A stretch of 64,000 bases of DNA from Kitasatospora indigofera (GTDB taxonomy: Bacteria > Actinomycetota > Actinomycetes > Streptomycetales > Streptomycetaceae). Both the position numbers and the translations under genes were made by a program. Shown in pieces: positions 34,590 to 42,999 of this stretch. The DNA lies in the NCBI RefSeq assembly GCF_014655955.1, contig NZ_BNBO01000018.1, positions 80,057 to 144,056 on the forward strand, written 5' to 3'. Under the pieces are notes generated by a model. That model did not search any database. It saw nothing but the letters and a program-made list of their open reading frames with translations, and was not told the origin of the DNA. Every line of letters begins with the position of its first letter. Positions within the stretch are counted from its first letter, which is position 1.

Positions 34590-35954
34590 ATGCCCACCGC
34601 CCACGCCCACACCACCTCCCACCTCCTGACCGGCGGATACCGGCCGGTCACCGAGGAGACCACCGAGCACGGCCTGCCGGTCCGCGGCCAGCTCCCGCCC
34701 GAGCTCGACGGCACCCTGCTGCGGATCGGCGCCAACCCGCTCGGCGCGCACGACCCCGCGCTCGACCACGCCTTCGCCGGCGACGCGATGGTCCACGGCC
34801 TGCGGCTGCGCGGCGGCCGCGCCGAGTGGTACCGCAACCGCTGGCTGCGCAGCGACCGGGTCGCCCGCGCCCTGGGCGAACTGCCCGCCCCCGGGCCCCG
34901 CCGGGGCCTCGCCGACACCGTCAACGCCGGCCTGGTCCGGCACGCCGGCCGCACCCTCGCGCTCGGCGACGGCGGCGCGCTCCCGGTCCAGATCGGCGAC
35001 GAGTTGGAGACCCTGGCCCGGATCGACCTCGACGGCACCCTGCCGGCCGGGTTCGCCGCCCACCCGGTCTGCGACCCGCTCACCGGCGAACTGCACGCGC
35101 TCACCCACGACCACACCCTGCCGCACCTCACCCACCTCACCGTCGACGCGCTCGGCAAGGTCCGGCGGGCCGAGCCGATCACCGTCAAGGGCACGCCGAT
35201 GGTGCACGCCTTCTCACTGACCGACCGGCACGCGATCATCTACGACCTGCCGGTCACCTACGACCCGGCGGCGGCCGCCGCCGGCTCCCGCGTCCCCTAC
35301 ACCTGGGACGACAACCACGGCGCCCGGCTCGGGCTGCTGCCGCGCGAGGGCTCCGACGCCGACGTGCTGTGGCTGGAGATCGACCCCTGCTTCGTCTTCC
35401 ACCCGGTCAACGCCTACGAGGAGGGCGACCGGACGGTCATCGACGTGATCCGGCACGAGCGGGTCTTCGACCGCGACCAGCTGCACCCGACCGAGTCCGC
35501 CCCCGCCCTGTGGCGCTGGACCGTCGACCGCCGCCACGGCACCGTGCGCGAGCACCGGCTCGACGGCCGGGTGCAGGAGTTCCCGCGGATCGACGAGCGC
35601 TTCGCCGGCTCCCGCCACCGCTACGCCTTCACCGTGGGCCTGCGGGCGGGCGAGGGCTTCGCCCTGGCCGGACCGACCCTGCTGCGGCACGACCTGGCCG
35701 CCGGGGCGACGGACACCCACGACCTGGGACCCGGCCGGGAGGCCGGCGGGGCGGTCTTCGTCCCGCGCGCGGCGCACGCGCCCGAGGGGGACGGCTGGCT
35801 CCTCAGCCTCGTCCACGACGCCCGCACCGACCGGGGCGAGCTGATCGTGCTCGACACGACCCGCTTCTCCGGCCCGCCGGTCGCGGTCGTCCCGCTCCCG
35901 GTCCGCGTCCCGCACGGATTCCACACCCAATGGGTGGCGTCCGCCCACGGATGA
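34590..35954 (+). CDS. Carotenoid/retinoid cleavage oxygenase family protein
   Basis: 454-aa non-heme iron(II) oxygenase with a seven-bladed propeller. It would cleave or isomerise conjugated double bonds. The four iron-ligand His are in FAAHPVCD, PMVHAFSLT, FVFHPVNAYEEG and PHGFHTQWV. LDGTLLRIGANPLGAHDP and DAMVHGLRLRGG match the family's N-terminus. ATG 34590 follows AAGGAG. Carotenoid synthesis genes are not visible here. The only conjugated-polyene source nearby is PksE, so a role on that polyene or its by-products is an open possibility. Controlled by the divergent TetR. Confidence 0.93.
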   Translation: MPTAHAHTTSHLLTGGYRPVTEETTEHGLPVRGQLPPELDGTLLRIGANPLGAHDPALDHAFAGDAMVHGLRLRGGRAEWYRNRWLRSDRVARALGELPAPGPRRGLADTVNAGLVRHAGRTLALGDGGALPVQIGDELETLARIDLDGTLPAGFAAHPVCDPLTGELHALTHDHTLPHLTHLTVDALGKVRRAEPITVKGTPMVHAFSLTDRHAIIYDLPVTYDPAAAAAGSRVPYTWDDNHGARLGLLPREGSDADVLWLEIDPCFVFHPVNAYEEGDRTVIDVIRHERVFDRDQLHPTESAPALWRWTVDRRHGTVREHRLDGRVQEFPRIDERFAGSRHRYAFTVGLRAGEGFALAGPTLLRHDLAAGATDTHDLGPGREAGGAVFVPRAAHAPEGDGWLLSLVHDARTDRGELIVLDTTRFSGPPVAVVPLPVRVPHGFHTQWVASAHG

Positions 35955-36067
35955 TCAATTCCGGTCCTAAAAGGCACCGTTGCGTCCATCGGCCCCCCTC
36001 GCTAGGCTCAATCCGCCAATGCAGCAGCACAAATAGGGCATCCACCCCAGGGGAATGGAGAGCTTCC

Positions 36068-36868
36068 TTGCATGACGCTGTCGAGCGAGCCGTCGCGACG
36101 ATGTGGGAACGGTTCGACGAACCATTGACACTGACCGATATCGCGGATACGGCAATATTGAGCAAGTTCTACTTCTCACGCGTATTCCGCACGTTGACCG
36201 GCACCTCGCCCAGCCGCTTCCTCGCCGCCGTCCGTCTCTGTATGGCCAAGAAGCTGTTGCTGGAGACCACGGTGAGCGTCACCGACATCTCCATCATGGT
36301 CGGGTACAACAGTTTAGGTACCTTCACCAGCCGCTTCACCCGCAGCGTCGGCGTCCCGCCGGCACGGTTCCGACTGATGTGCCAGCTCGGCATGAGCGCC
36401 ACCCCCAGCGCCCTGCGCCCCGGAAACCCCGCCGCGCACCGCGGATCCGTCCACGGCGAGGTGTACGTCCCCGAATCGCCCCACCCGATCCGCATCTATG
36501 TCGCCGCCTTCAAGGAATCGATCCCCGAGGGCCAGCCGAAGTCCTGCGACATCCTCGAAGGCCCCGGCAGCTACCGGCTGATCGGCCTGCCGGACGGCCA
36601 GTGGTCCGTCCGGGTCGCGGTGGTCCCGAAGAGAGCCGTCGCCTCCGGCCCGATGGTCCGCCAGCCCCTGTTCATCGGGGCGGCCCAGAAGCCGGTGGTG
36701 ATCTCCGGCGGCAAGGCCGTGGAGGCCGACATCATGACCCGCCCGCCGGGCAACCTCGACATCCCGATCCTGCTCGCCCTGCCCGAACTCGACGGCTGGC
36801 AACCGTTGGAGGCGGCGCTCCCGATCAGATCGTCCGAGGTGACCGCCTCCGTCGTCCCCGGCGCCTGA
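36068..36868 (+). CDS. AraC-type regulator with N-terminal HTH (copy 2), TTA-containing
   Basis: 266-aa paralog of the regulator at 11952-12719. The HTH occupies residues 1-105 (ILSKFYFSRVFRTLTGTSPS, VGYNSLGTFTSRFTRSVGVP), followed by a C-terminal domain with RIYVAAF, RQPLFIGAAQ and PILLALPELDGWQ. TTG 36068 lies 7 nt after GGAG. Leu83 is encoded by TTA (36314-36316), the only TTA I noticed in the window's genes. In Streptomyces this makes translation depend on the bldA tRNA, so the protein may tie the enediyne island to development. Probably pathway-specific. Confidence 0.85.
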   Translation: MHDAVERAVATMWERFDEPLTLTDIADTAILSKFYFSRVFRTLTGTSPSRFLAAVRLCMAKKLLLETTVSVTDISIMVGYNSLGTFTSRFTRSVGVPPARFRLMCQLGMSATPSALRPGNPAAHRGSVHGEVYVPESPHPIRIYVAAFKESIPEGQPKSCDILEGPGSYRLIGLPDGQWSVRVAVVPKRAVASGPMVRQPLFIGAAQKPVVISGGKAVEADIMTRPPGNLDIPILLALPELDGWQPLEAALPIRSSEVTASVVPGA

Positions 36869-36895
36869 CCGACCGGGACGCGCCGGCCCCCGACG

Positions 36896-36925
36896 GGCGG
36901 GATGGTCAGCAGGGACCATCCCGCC
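36896..36925. terminator. Bidirectional terminator
   Basis: 12-bp perfect stem (36896-36907 with 36914-36925) and 6-nt loop between the converging AraC copy 2 and ABC1-kinase genes. Confidence 0.85.
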
Positions 36926-36931
36926 GGGCCC

Positions 36932-38230
36932 TCAGTCGCCCGGCCGGCCGTCCGGCTCCCCGACGGCCTGCATCAGGACCGGCACCGCCTCGCCCTGGAA
37001 GTCCACCCCGGGGTCGAAGCTGTGGATCATCCCCTCCAGCACCAGCAGGGACAGCAGCGGGAAGGCGAACTCCGCCGCCGCGAAGATGCCGAACTTGCGC
37101 TGCAGCTTGAACAGCCGGGGCGCGAAGGCGGCCAGGTTGAAGTCCGCGGCGACGACCGCGGACGCGTCGCCGACCAGTTGCTCCACCGCCGTCCGGAACG
37201 CCTCCTCGTCGAAGTCCTCGGGCACCCGGGCGGCACTCTCGATCACGATCTCGGCGCAGCGCCGGCCCTGGCCGAGCGCCATGCTGAGGAAGAACTCGCC
37301 GAAGTGCCGCCGGACCCGGTCGGGCAGCCGCACCACGAACCCGGCGTCCAGCATCACGACGTCGCCCGCGGCGTCCAGGCGCAGGTTGCCGGGGTGCAGG
37401 TCGCAGTGCACCAGGCCGTCCAGGAACAGCATCTGGTACACCGTGCGCAGCACCCGCTGCATGGCGTCCCGGCGCTCCTGCGGGCTGTACGGCTCCGGAC
37501 GGAAGTCCCGCAGGTCGTCCAGGAACTCCATCACCAGCACCTGGTCGCCGCCGAAGCCCTCCACCGGCGCCGGCAGCCGGACTCCCTTGACCCCCGCCAG
37601 GTTGGCCCGCAGCTGCGTCAACGAGGCCCGTTCCGCGGCGAGATCGGCCTGCGCCAGGACCGCCGTGCCGACCTGGCCGAGCATCTCCTCGGCCGGCAGC
37701 CGGCGCATCCCGGGGAGCTTTCCGGCCATCCGGGCCATCGCCCCGGCGAGCCGGAAGTCCCCGCTCATCACCGGGACGATGCCGGGCCGCCGGATCTTGA
37801 CCGCGACCACCGTGCCGTCGGCCAGCACCGCGCGGTGCACCGTGGCGATGCTCCCGCTGCCGACCGGCTCCCAGTCGAAGCTGCGGAACGGCCACTGCTC
37901 GGCGGGCCCGAACTCCTCGGTCAGGACGGCCGCCAGCTCCTCCCGGGACGGCGGCGGCACGGTGTCGGTCAGCCGCCCCAGCTCGCCGCACCAGCGCTCC
38001 GGCAGCAGGTCCCGCCGGGTGCTGAGCAGTTGGCCGACCTTGACGTAGAACGGGCCGAGTTCGGTCAGCATGGCCGGCGCCGCCACGGCGAGCCTGGCCG
38101 AGACCGTGCCCTCCTCGCCCCGGCGGAACACCGCCCCGCCCACCGCCCGCCCCGTGTGCCGCAGGGCGATCGACCCGATCCTGACCGCCCGGCGGCCGAG
38201 ACCGGCCCCGCCGGCGTGCGCGTCACTCAT
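36932..38230 (-). CDS. ABC1/UbiB-family atypical kinase
   Basis: 432-aa protein of the ABC1/ADCK/UbiB family. The diagnostic KxGQ motif is in LGPFYVKVGQLLSTRRDLLP. The A-rich-loop region is EPVGSGSIATVHRAVL, the Lys is in VAVKIRRPG, the catalytic loop LVHCDLHPGNLRLD and the metal site LDAGFVV. ATG 38230 follows GGAGG; an earlier in-frame ATG at 38242 has no ribosome site. Members support isoprenoid-quinone or lipid metabolism. Nothing ties it to the enediyne island except position. Confidence 0.9.
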   Translation of the reverse strand: MSDAHAGGAGLGRRAVRIGSIALRHTGRAVGGAVFRRGEEGTVSARLAVAAPAMLTELGPFYVKVGQLLSTRRDLLPERWCGELGRLTDTVPPPSREELAAVLTEEFGPAEQWPFRSFDWEPVGSGSIATVHRAVLADGTVVAVKIRRPGIVPVMSGDFRLAGAMARMAGKLPGMRRLPAEEMLGQVGTAVLAQADLAAERASLTQLRANLAGVKGVRLPAPVEGFGGDQVLVMEFLDDLRDFRPEPYSPQERRDAMQRVLRTVYQMLFLDGLVHCDLHPGNLRLDAAGDVVMLDAGFVVRLPDRVRRHFGEFFLSMALGQGRRCAEIVIESAARVPEDFDEEAFRTAVEQLVGDASAVVAADFNLAAFAPRLFKLQRKFGIFAAAEFAFPLLSLLVLEGMIHSFDPGVDFQGEAVPVLMQAVGEPDGRPGD

Positions 38231-38411
38231 GAGAGCCTCCATCGTCGACTGTGCGCGTCCCCGGTCCGGTTCGGATCGGCCCTACAGATGATCAGCACCC
38301 GCGGGCCGCCGGACTTCTCCCAACGTGCCCGGTACGTCCCCGGCCGGGCATCCGGGCCCGCGCCGGTGTCCGGGCACGCCGCGACCGGGCCTCGGGCCGG
38401 TCGCGGCGGAA

Positions 38412-38456
38412 GTCCGGTCGGGCGGGGTCCGGTCAGGCGGGGTCCGGTCAGGCGGG
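38412..38456. repeat. Three 15-bp intergenic direct repeats
   Basis: Units GTCCGGTC[G/A]GGCGGG start at 38412, 38427 and 38442, with a partial fourth copy at 38457. They sit in the 289-bp space between the ABC1-kinase start and the end of the isomerase-like gene. Nothing else is seen in that space. Confidence 0.75.
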
Positions 38457-38519
38457 GTCCGGCCCGGCCCCGGCCGGGGCGACGGCCCGGCGCACGGCGG
38501 GACGGCCCGGCCGTCGGGT

Positions 38520-39239
38520 TCAACTCCCGTCCGCCATAGGCTCGAACGGCTCCGCCGGCGGGTCGAACGGGGGCCAGGTGAAGGCGGGCAGCCACCGCTC
38601 GGGCGGCTCGCTCCAGTCCAGGCGGGCGATCTGCCCGAGCGTGCGCCGCCCGGTGAGCGAGCGGAAGAGGTCGTACCGGTGCCCGCGTACGGTGACGGCG
38701 GGCTCCCCCCGGCCCACCACCCAGGAGGCTCCCGGAGTTTCGAGGCGCAGCGCCGGCAGCCCCTGCTCGATCACGGTGAGACCCATGCCCAGCGTGACCA
38801 GGTCCAGCGACGCGGGGTACGCGGGGTGGTCGGCGGGCACCGGCACGCCGAGCGCGTGCCGCAGGTCCAGCTCGTGGACAAGGATGTCCATCGTCATCTT
38901 GAAGCCCAGCAGCCCCTCGAACGCGTCCGGCAGCTGCGCGGACAACTCGGACCAGCGGTCGAGGAGTTCGGCGAGGCCGGCCTCGTCGTCCGGATCCGGG
39001 TGCTCCAGCGGCAGCCTCGGCACCCCGTTCACCACCCCCTGGCAGACGTCCAGGAGGTGCGCGAGCAGGTCCCGCACGGTCCACCCGGGGCAGGCCGGGA
39101 CGGGGACGGCGGACAGCTCGGGCCTGCCGGCCAGCAGTCCGGTGATGTTCTCCCTGGTTCGCTCGTACCCGAGCCGCTCCGGCAGTCGCTCCCAGCGCTC
39201 CGGCGCCGCCGCGGCGGCCGCGTCGGACTCCGTGATCAT
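38520..39239 (-). CDS. Mycothiol-dependent maleylpyruvate isomerase-family protein
   Basis: 239-aa DinB-fold protein. The N-terminal helix contains the family signature VPACPGWTVRDLLAHL, and a metal-site His lies in MDILVHELDLRHALG. A C-terminal MDMPI_C-like domain holds LTGRRTLGQI. ATG 39239 overlaps the stop of the epimerase gene (ATGA), so it is co-translated with it. Members use mycothiol as cofactor or conjugate electrophiles to it; the substrate is unknown. Confidence 0.85.
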   Translation of the reverse strand: MITESDAAAAAAPERWERLPERLGYERTRENITGLLAGRPELSAVPVPACPGWTVRDLLAHLLDVCQGVVNGVPRLPLEHPDPDDEAGLAELLDRWSELSAQLPDAFEGLLGFKMTMDILVHELDLRHALGVPVPADHPAYPASLDLVTLGMGLTVIEQGLPALRLETPGASWVVGRGEPAVTVRGHRYDLFRSLTGRRTLGQIARLDWSEPPERWLPAFTWPPFDPPAEPFEPMADGS

Positions 39240-40291
39240 CCTCGTCCTCCCCCTCCCCCGGGTCCGCCCGACGGCGTCCCGGCCTGGCGACCGGCCTGGC
39301 GACCGGTCAGGTACCTCTGCTCGTACAGCCAGCGGACGGTGTCCGCCATCGTCTCGGCCACCGGCCGCGGCACGATGCCGTGCGGCGCGTCCCCCTCGGC
39401 CGGCACCGCCACCGCGCAGGTGTAGACGGCCCCGTACTCGGCCGGGATGTGCCAGGGCCAGGCGTGCTGGACCACGCCGGTCAGCAGCCCGAACGGCAGC
39501 ATCGCCCGGGCGGGCAGGTACATCGCCGGCAGCGGCCGCCCGGTGACCTCGCGGACCGTCCGGACGTACTGGCGGGTGGTCAGGTAGTGCTGCGGGCCGA
39601 AGTACCGGGCCGGGCCGGTGGCCGGCGCGGTGACCAGCGCCGCGTGCATCGCGGCGGTGTCCCGGACGTCCCCGACCGGCAGCCCGCCGGCCGGCCAGAG
39701 CGGCATCAGCCCGCGCAGTTCGTTGCGCAGCCGGGAGTTCTGGTCCCCCAGGTGCGGGTCGTCCGGGCCGAGCAGGGCCGGCGGGTAGGTGGTCACCACC
39801 GGCGCCCCGGCGGCCTGGTGGCGGCGGGCCACCTGCTCGGCGGCCGCCTTGGTCGCCAGGTACACCTCGCGGGGCGCGCCGACCGGCGAGTCCGTGCGGA
39901 TCACCGGCCCCTCGGCCGGGAACAGCGCCCCGACGCTCGACACATGGACGATCCGCTCCGCGCCGGCCGCCAGCGCGGCGGCCAGCACCAGCTCCGTGCC
40001 GCGCACGTTGGTCCGCCGCATCTCGTCGGCGCGCCGGCTGTCGAAGGAGTACACCGAGGCCGCGTGCAGCACCGCCTCGGCGCCGCTCACCGCCTTGGCC
40101 ACCGCGTCCTCGTCGGTCACGTCGCCGACCACCGTCTCGACCGCCCCGGGACCGACGCCGAGCGGCCGCAGTGCCCGGCCCACCCCGGCCTCGTCCCGGA
40201 CCAGCAGGCGCACCCGGCAGCCCGCCCGCAGCAGGGCCGCGACCGAATGGGCGCCGACGAAACCGGTGCCCCCCGTCACGCACACCAGCAT
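39236..40291 (-). CDS. NAD-dependent epimerase/dehydratase (extended SDR)
   Basis: 351-aa extended SDR. The N-terminal cofactor motif is MLVCVTGGTGFVGAHSVAAL, followed by HAASVYSFD and the catalytic YLATKAAAE (Y-x-x-x-K). The C-terminal tail (last 20 residues) is Gly/Arg-rich. ATG 40291 follows GAGAGGAG at 6-nt spacing. It is similar to dihydroflavonol-4-reductase-like reductases rather than to sugar epimerases. Operon with the mycothiol-dependent protein. Confidence 0.87.
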   Translation of the reverse strand: MLVCVTGGTGFVGAHSVAALLRAGCRVRLLVRDEAGVGRALRPLGVGPGAVETVVGDVTDEDAVAKAVSGAEAVLHAASVYSFDSRRADEMRRTNVRGTELVLAAALAAGAERIVHVSSVGALFPAEGPVIRTDSPVGAPREVYLATKAAAEQVARRHQAAGAPVVTTYPPALLGPDDPHLGDQNSRLRNELRGLMPLWPAGGLPVGDVRDTAAMHAALVTAPATGPARYFGPQHYLTTRQYVRTVREVTGRPLPAMYLPARAMLPFGLLTGVVQHAWPWHIPAEYGAVYTCAVAVPAEGDAPHGIVPRPVAETMADTVRWLYEQRYLTGRQAGRQAGTPSGGPGGGGGRG

Positions 40292-40788
40292 CCGGAACTC
40301 CTCTCTCCTGCACCGACGGGCGCGCGCGGCACGACAGGCGTGCGGTACGGCGCCCGGCGGGCGGCGACCGTCGCCACCCGCCCGGACCACGCCCCGGGGA
40401 GCGCCCGCGCCGGTGGCGGGACGGTGTCCGGACCGGAGCGGGCAGGGACGGGCCGGCGGACCTCCGGGTCCGCGGCCCCCCTGGCCGGCGCGCACGTCTG
40501 TCCAGGCACGGCCGTCCGCCTCCTCCGGTCCTGCGCGGGGCGGCGTCCGGCCCGGCAGGGGCGGACGCCCGAAGCCATCCTGGTGGCAGCGCGGCCGGCT
40601 TGGCTTCTCGCAACGTGCCTCGCCGCCCGGGGCGGCCCGTGGGGGACGCCCACGCCTCCTGCCGGGCACGCCCGTTGGCCCCCCGTCGCCCCTGCCGCGT
40701 GGCGAGGCACGCGTCGGCGCCGCACGCACCGGCACCGCACGCGCCGGTGCCCCGCGCACCGGCACGCCGCACGCCGCGCGGCACCGAC
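40292..40788. other. Gene-free 497-bp stretch
   Basis: No supported gene on either strand. Near 40728-40785 there are imperfect repeats of GCACCGGCACGC-type sequence in both orientations. Upstream of the epimerase the sequence is uniformly GC-rich without a recognisable promoter. Confidence 0.5.
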
Positions 40789-41253
40789 TCAGGCCCGCAG
40801 GTCCGGATGCTCCGCGAAACGCCGCACCGCCCGGTCACCGAGCGCGTCCAGCACCGGCCGGAGCAGCCGGGCCCCGGGCACCCGGAACCCGCCGAGCGAG
40901 CCGAACCTGGTGCCGTCGCCCTCCGGCGTCGCGGCCATCGCCCCGACCACGAAGCGGCTGCTCATCAGGCACCAGCCCGGCCGCAGCACCACCTCGAAGT
41001 CCGCCCGCTGACCCAGCGTGCCCACCGCCCTGGCCCGCAGCCGGTCGCCCTCCGCACGGGTGACCGTGAAGGACCTCACCGTGGAGAGCAGGAGCGGGAG
41101 CTGGTTCTCCAGGTCGGACGCCACCGCCCAGACCCGCTCCGGCGGGACGGGCAGCACGATCTCGGCGTGGTGCAGGGCCCCGGGCAGGGTCCGCGCCAGG
41201 ACCCGCAGCCGCCGGATCGGGTCGAGTTCGGCCACCGGCCGGTCCTGGCTCAT
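40789..41253 (-). CDS. SRPBCC (START-like) domain protein
   Basis: 154-aa protein with the helix-grip pattern: HAEIVLPVPPERVWAVASDL near the N-terminus and strands VRSFTVTRAEGDRLRARAVG and FVVGAMAATPEGDGTRFG. These proteins bind hydrophobic ligands or act as cyclases. ATG 41253 overlaps the ECF sigma stop (ATGA). Its tight link to a sigma factor suggests co-regulation. CalC-like enediyne self-sacrifice proteins share this fold, but I see no sequence support for that function here. Confidence 0.75.
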   Translation of the reverse strand: MSQDRPVAELDPIRRLRVLARTLPGALHHAEIVLPVPPERVWAVASDLENQLPLLLSTVRSFTVTRAEGDRLRARAVGTLGQRADFEVVLRPGWCLMSSRFVVGAMAATPEGDGTRFGSLGGFRVPGARLLRPVLDALGDRAVRRFAEHPDLRA

Positions 41254-41765
41254 GATTCCCACACCTTCCGAAAGCTCTGCCGGGCCCGGTGGAGCCGCGA
41301 CCGTACGGTGCCGGGCGGCACCGCCAGCACCGCGCCGGCCGTCGTCTCGTCCACCCCCTCCAGGTCACGCAGCACGAGCACCGCCCGGTGCTCGGGGGAG
41401 AGCCGCGCCAGCACGTCGCCGACGTCGGTGGCGAGCTGCTGGTCCGCGCCGCCCGCGACCTCCTCCAACGGGTCGCCCGACAACCGCTTCGCCCGGGCGG
41501 CCACCCGCACCGCCTCGCGCACCGCGATCGCCCGGACCCAGCCGAACAGGGCCGCGTGGTCGCGCAGTTGACCGATGTTGCGGAGCACCACGATGAGCGT
41601 CTCCTGGGTCGCGTCCGGCCCGTCCTGCCGGGCGATCGGCCCGCAGATCCGCCCGACGTACGGTGCCAGCAGGTCCATCAGGTCGCCGAGCGCGATCGGG
41701 TCGCCGCGCTGCGCCGCCCGGACCAGCGCGGGATCCACCTGCGGACGTGAGTCCGTGCCGGTCAT
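41250..41765 (-). CDS. ECF-type RNA polymerase sigma factor
   Basis: 171-aa sigma-70 family factor. Region 2 is GRICGPIARQDGPDATQETL with LFGWVRAIAVREAVRVA. Region 4 is LARLSPEHRAVLVLRDLEGV with VPPGTVRSRLHRARQSFRKV. No anti-sigma gene is adjacent. The SRPBCC protein is coupled downstream, and the alpha/beta hydrolase is just upstream on the same strand (13 bp gap), suggesting a three-gene operon. Confidence 0.93.
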   Translation of the reverse strand: MTGTDSRPQVDPALVRAAQRGDPIALGDLMDLLAPYVGRICGPIARQDGPDATQETLIVVLRNIGQLRDHAALFGWVRAIAVREAVRVAARAKRLSGDPLEEVAGGADQQLATDVGDVLARLSPEHRAVLVLRDLEGVDETTAGAVLAVPPGTVRSRLHRARQSFRKVWES

Positions 41766-41778
41766 CGGCTCCCCCTGC

Positions 41779-42681
41779 TCACGCCCGGCCGAAGTGCTCG
41801 CGCGCCACCGCCGCGACCAGCTCGGGGTGCTCCTCGGGCAGCAGATGGCGGCCGGGCACCACCCGGACGGTCAGCGACCCGGTGAACTCCTGCGCGCCGA
41901 GCAGTGGTTGCGGGCGCACCACCGGGTCCCGGTCGCCGAGCAGCAGCAGGGTCGGCACCGTCAGCCGCTGCTCGCGGAACCGGCCACCGGCCAGCGCCGG
42001 AATGTCGTGCAGGACGAACTGCCACAGCACCTGCTCTCCGGCCCGGGCGCGGTGCGGCGCCCGGCAGGCCTGCGCGAACTCCCGCACGGCACTCTCCTCC
42101 ACCCCGGCGGACCGGCCGGCCCAGTACCGCAGCATGGCGCGGGTGAGACCGGGCCAGTGCCGCAGCACCCGCCGTCCGACCCCGGGATACTCCCAGAGCG
42201 CGGTGTACCAGTACCGCCAGGCGTACAGCGGCAGCCCGAACCGGCGCGTCGGCCAGGGATGCGCACTGTTCACCGCGAGGAAGGCGCCGAACCGCTCCGG
42301 CGCCGCCAGGCAGAGCCGGAACCCCAGCCACCCGCCCGACTGGTGCCCCACCAGCCGGACCCGCTCCAGCCCGAGCGCGTCCAGCACCCCCAGCACGTCC
42401 TCCACCAGGCCGGCACTGTCGTACCCGCTCCCCGGGGCGTCGGACCAGCCGCACCCCCGCAGGTCGATCGCGAACACCCGGTGGTCACGGGCCAGTCCGG
42501 GCATCACCCGCCGCCAGGCGAACCAGTGCTGGGGAAACCCGTGCAGCAGCAGCACGGGCTCCCCCGCCCCGGCCTCCGCGACGTGGAACCGCACCCCGCG
42601 CACGGTGACGAAGCGGTGGGTGACGCCCTCGACGAGCGGGAGGGGACGGTCCGACGGGCTCCGGCCCGGGCCGCTCACCAC
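41779..42681 (-). CDS. Alpha/beta-fold hydrolase with Gln at the nucleophile elbow
   Basis: 300-aa protein resembling epoxide hydrolases and haloalkane dehalogenases. It has the oxyanion motif LLLHGFPQHWFAWR, the acid region LLLLGDRDPVV and the C-terminal His in GRHLLPEEHPE. The nucleophile elbow reads VGHQSGGW where relatives have GHDWGG or GHSMGG, so the nucleophile position is Gln. The start is GTG 42681 or 42678, in overlap with a small upstream frame. Either catalysis differs or the protein is a binder. Confidence 0.85.
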   Translation of the reverse strand: MVSGPGRSPSDRPLPLVEGVTHRFVTVRGVRFHVAEAGAGEPVLLLHGFPQHWFAWRRVMPGLARDHRVFAIDLRGCGWSDAPGSGYDSAGLVEDVLGVLDALGLERVRLVGHQSGGWLGFRLCLAAPERFGAFLAVNSAHPWPTRRFGLPLYAWRYWYTALWEYPGVGRRVLRHWPGLTRAMLRYWAGRSAGVEESAVREFAQACRAPHRARAGEQVLWQFVLHDIPALAGGRFREQRLTVPTLLLLGDRDPVVRPQPLLGAQEFTGSLTVRVVPGRHLLPEEHPELVAAVAREHFGRA

Positions 42682-42800
42682 GCCTCCCCCGCCCTGCCCC
42701 GGACGGCCGTCCGGGCGCCGTCCCCGGCAAGGCGCCCGGACGGCCGAACCGGCCGCCCCTCCTGTCCCCTGCGGCCGACGGCCGCGGCTCGAACCCTCAT
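42675..42800 (-). CDS. Possible 41-aa basic leader peptide upstream of the hydrolase
   Basis: ATG 42800 follows GGAGGGGAAG. The 41-codon frame is Arg-rich (begins MRVRAAAVGRRGQEG), and its stop overlaps the hydrolase start. A perfect 16-bp hairpin (42704-42719 with 42731-42746) lies inside it. This layout would suit a leader peptide/attenuator, but the composition is low-complexity and the evidence is only positional. Confidence 0.35.
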   Translation of the reverse strand: MRVRAAAVGRRGQEGRPVRPSGRLAGDGARTAVRGRAGEAW

Positions 42801-42999
42801 CGCTTCCCCTCCGTGCGATCCGGTGCGATCACTCCCGACAAGGAAGAGGCGCCGGGCCCCCGGATCACTCCTGTGACCCGCGTCACAGGCGCCGGCGGCC
42901 CGTACTCCCCGACCGGGCCGGGCGGCCCGGCCGGGCACCGCCGCACGGGGCCGGCCGAGCAGCGGACGGCCGGCCCCGCCCTGTGGCACGATCGCTGGG

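Noticed and set aside
38412..38456. CRISPR-like array
   Set aside because: The three 15-bp units are contiguous with no spacers; it is a simple tandem repeat.
40789..41253. CalC-like self-sacrifice resistance protein
   Set aside because: Only the SRPBCC fold is shared; the tight pairing with an ECF sigma factor and the absence of recognisable CalC motifs make this unsupported.
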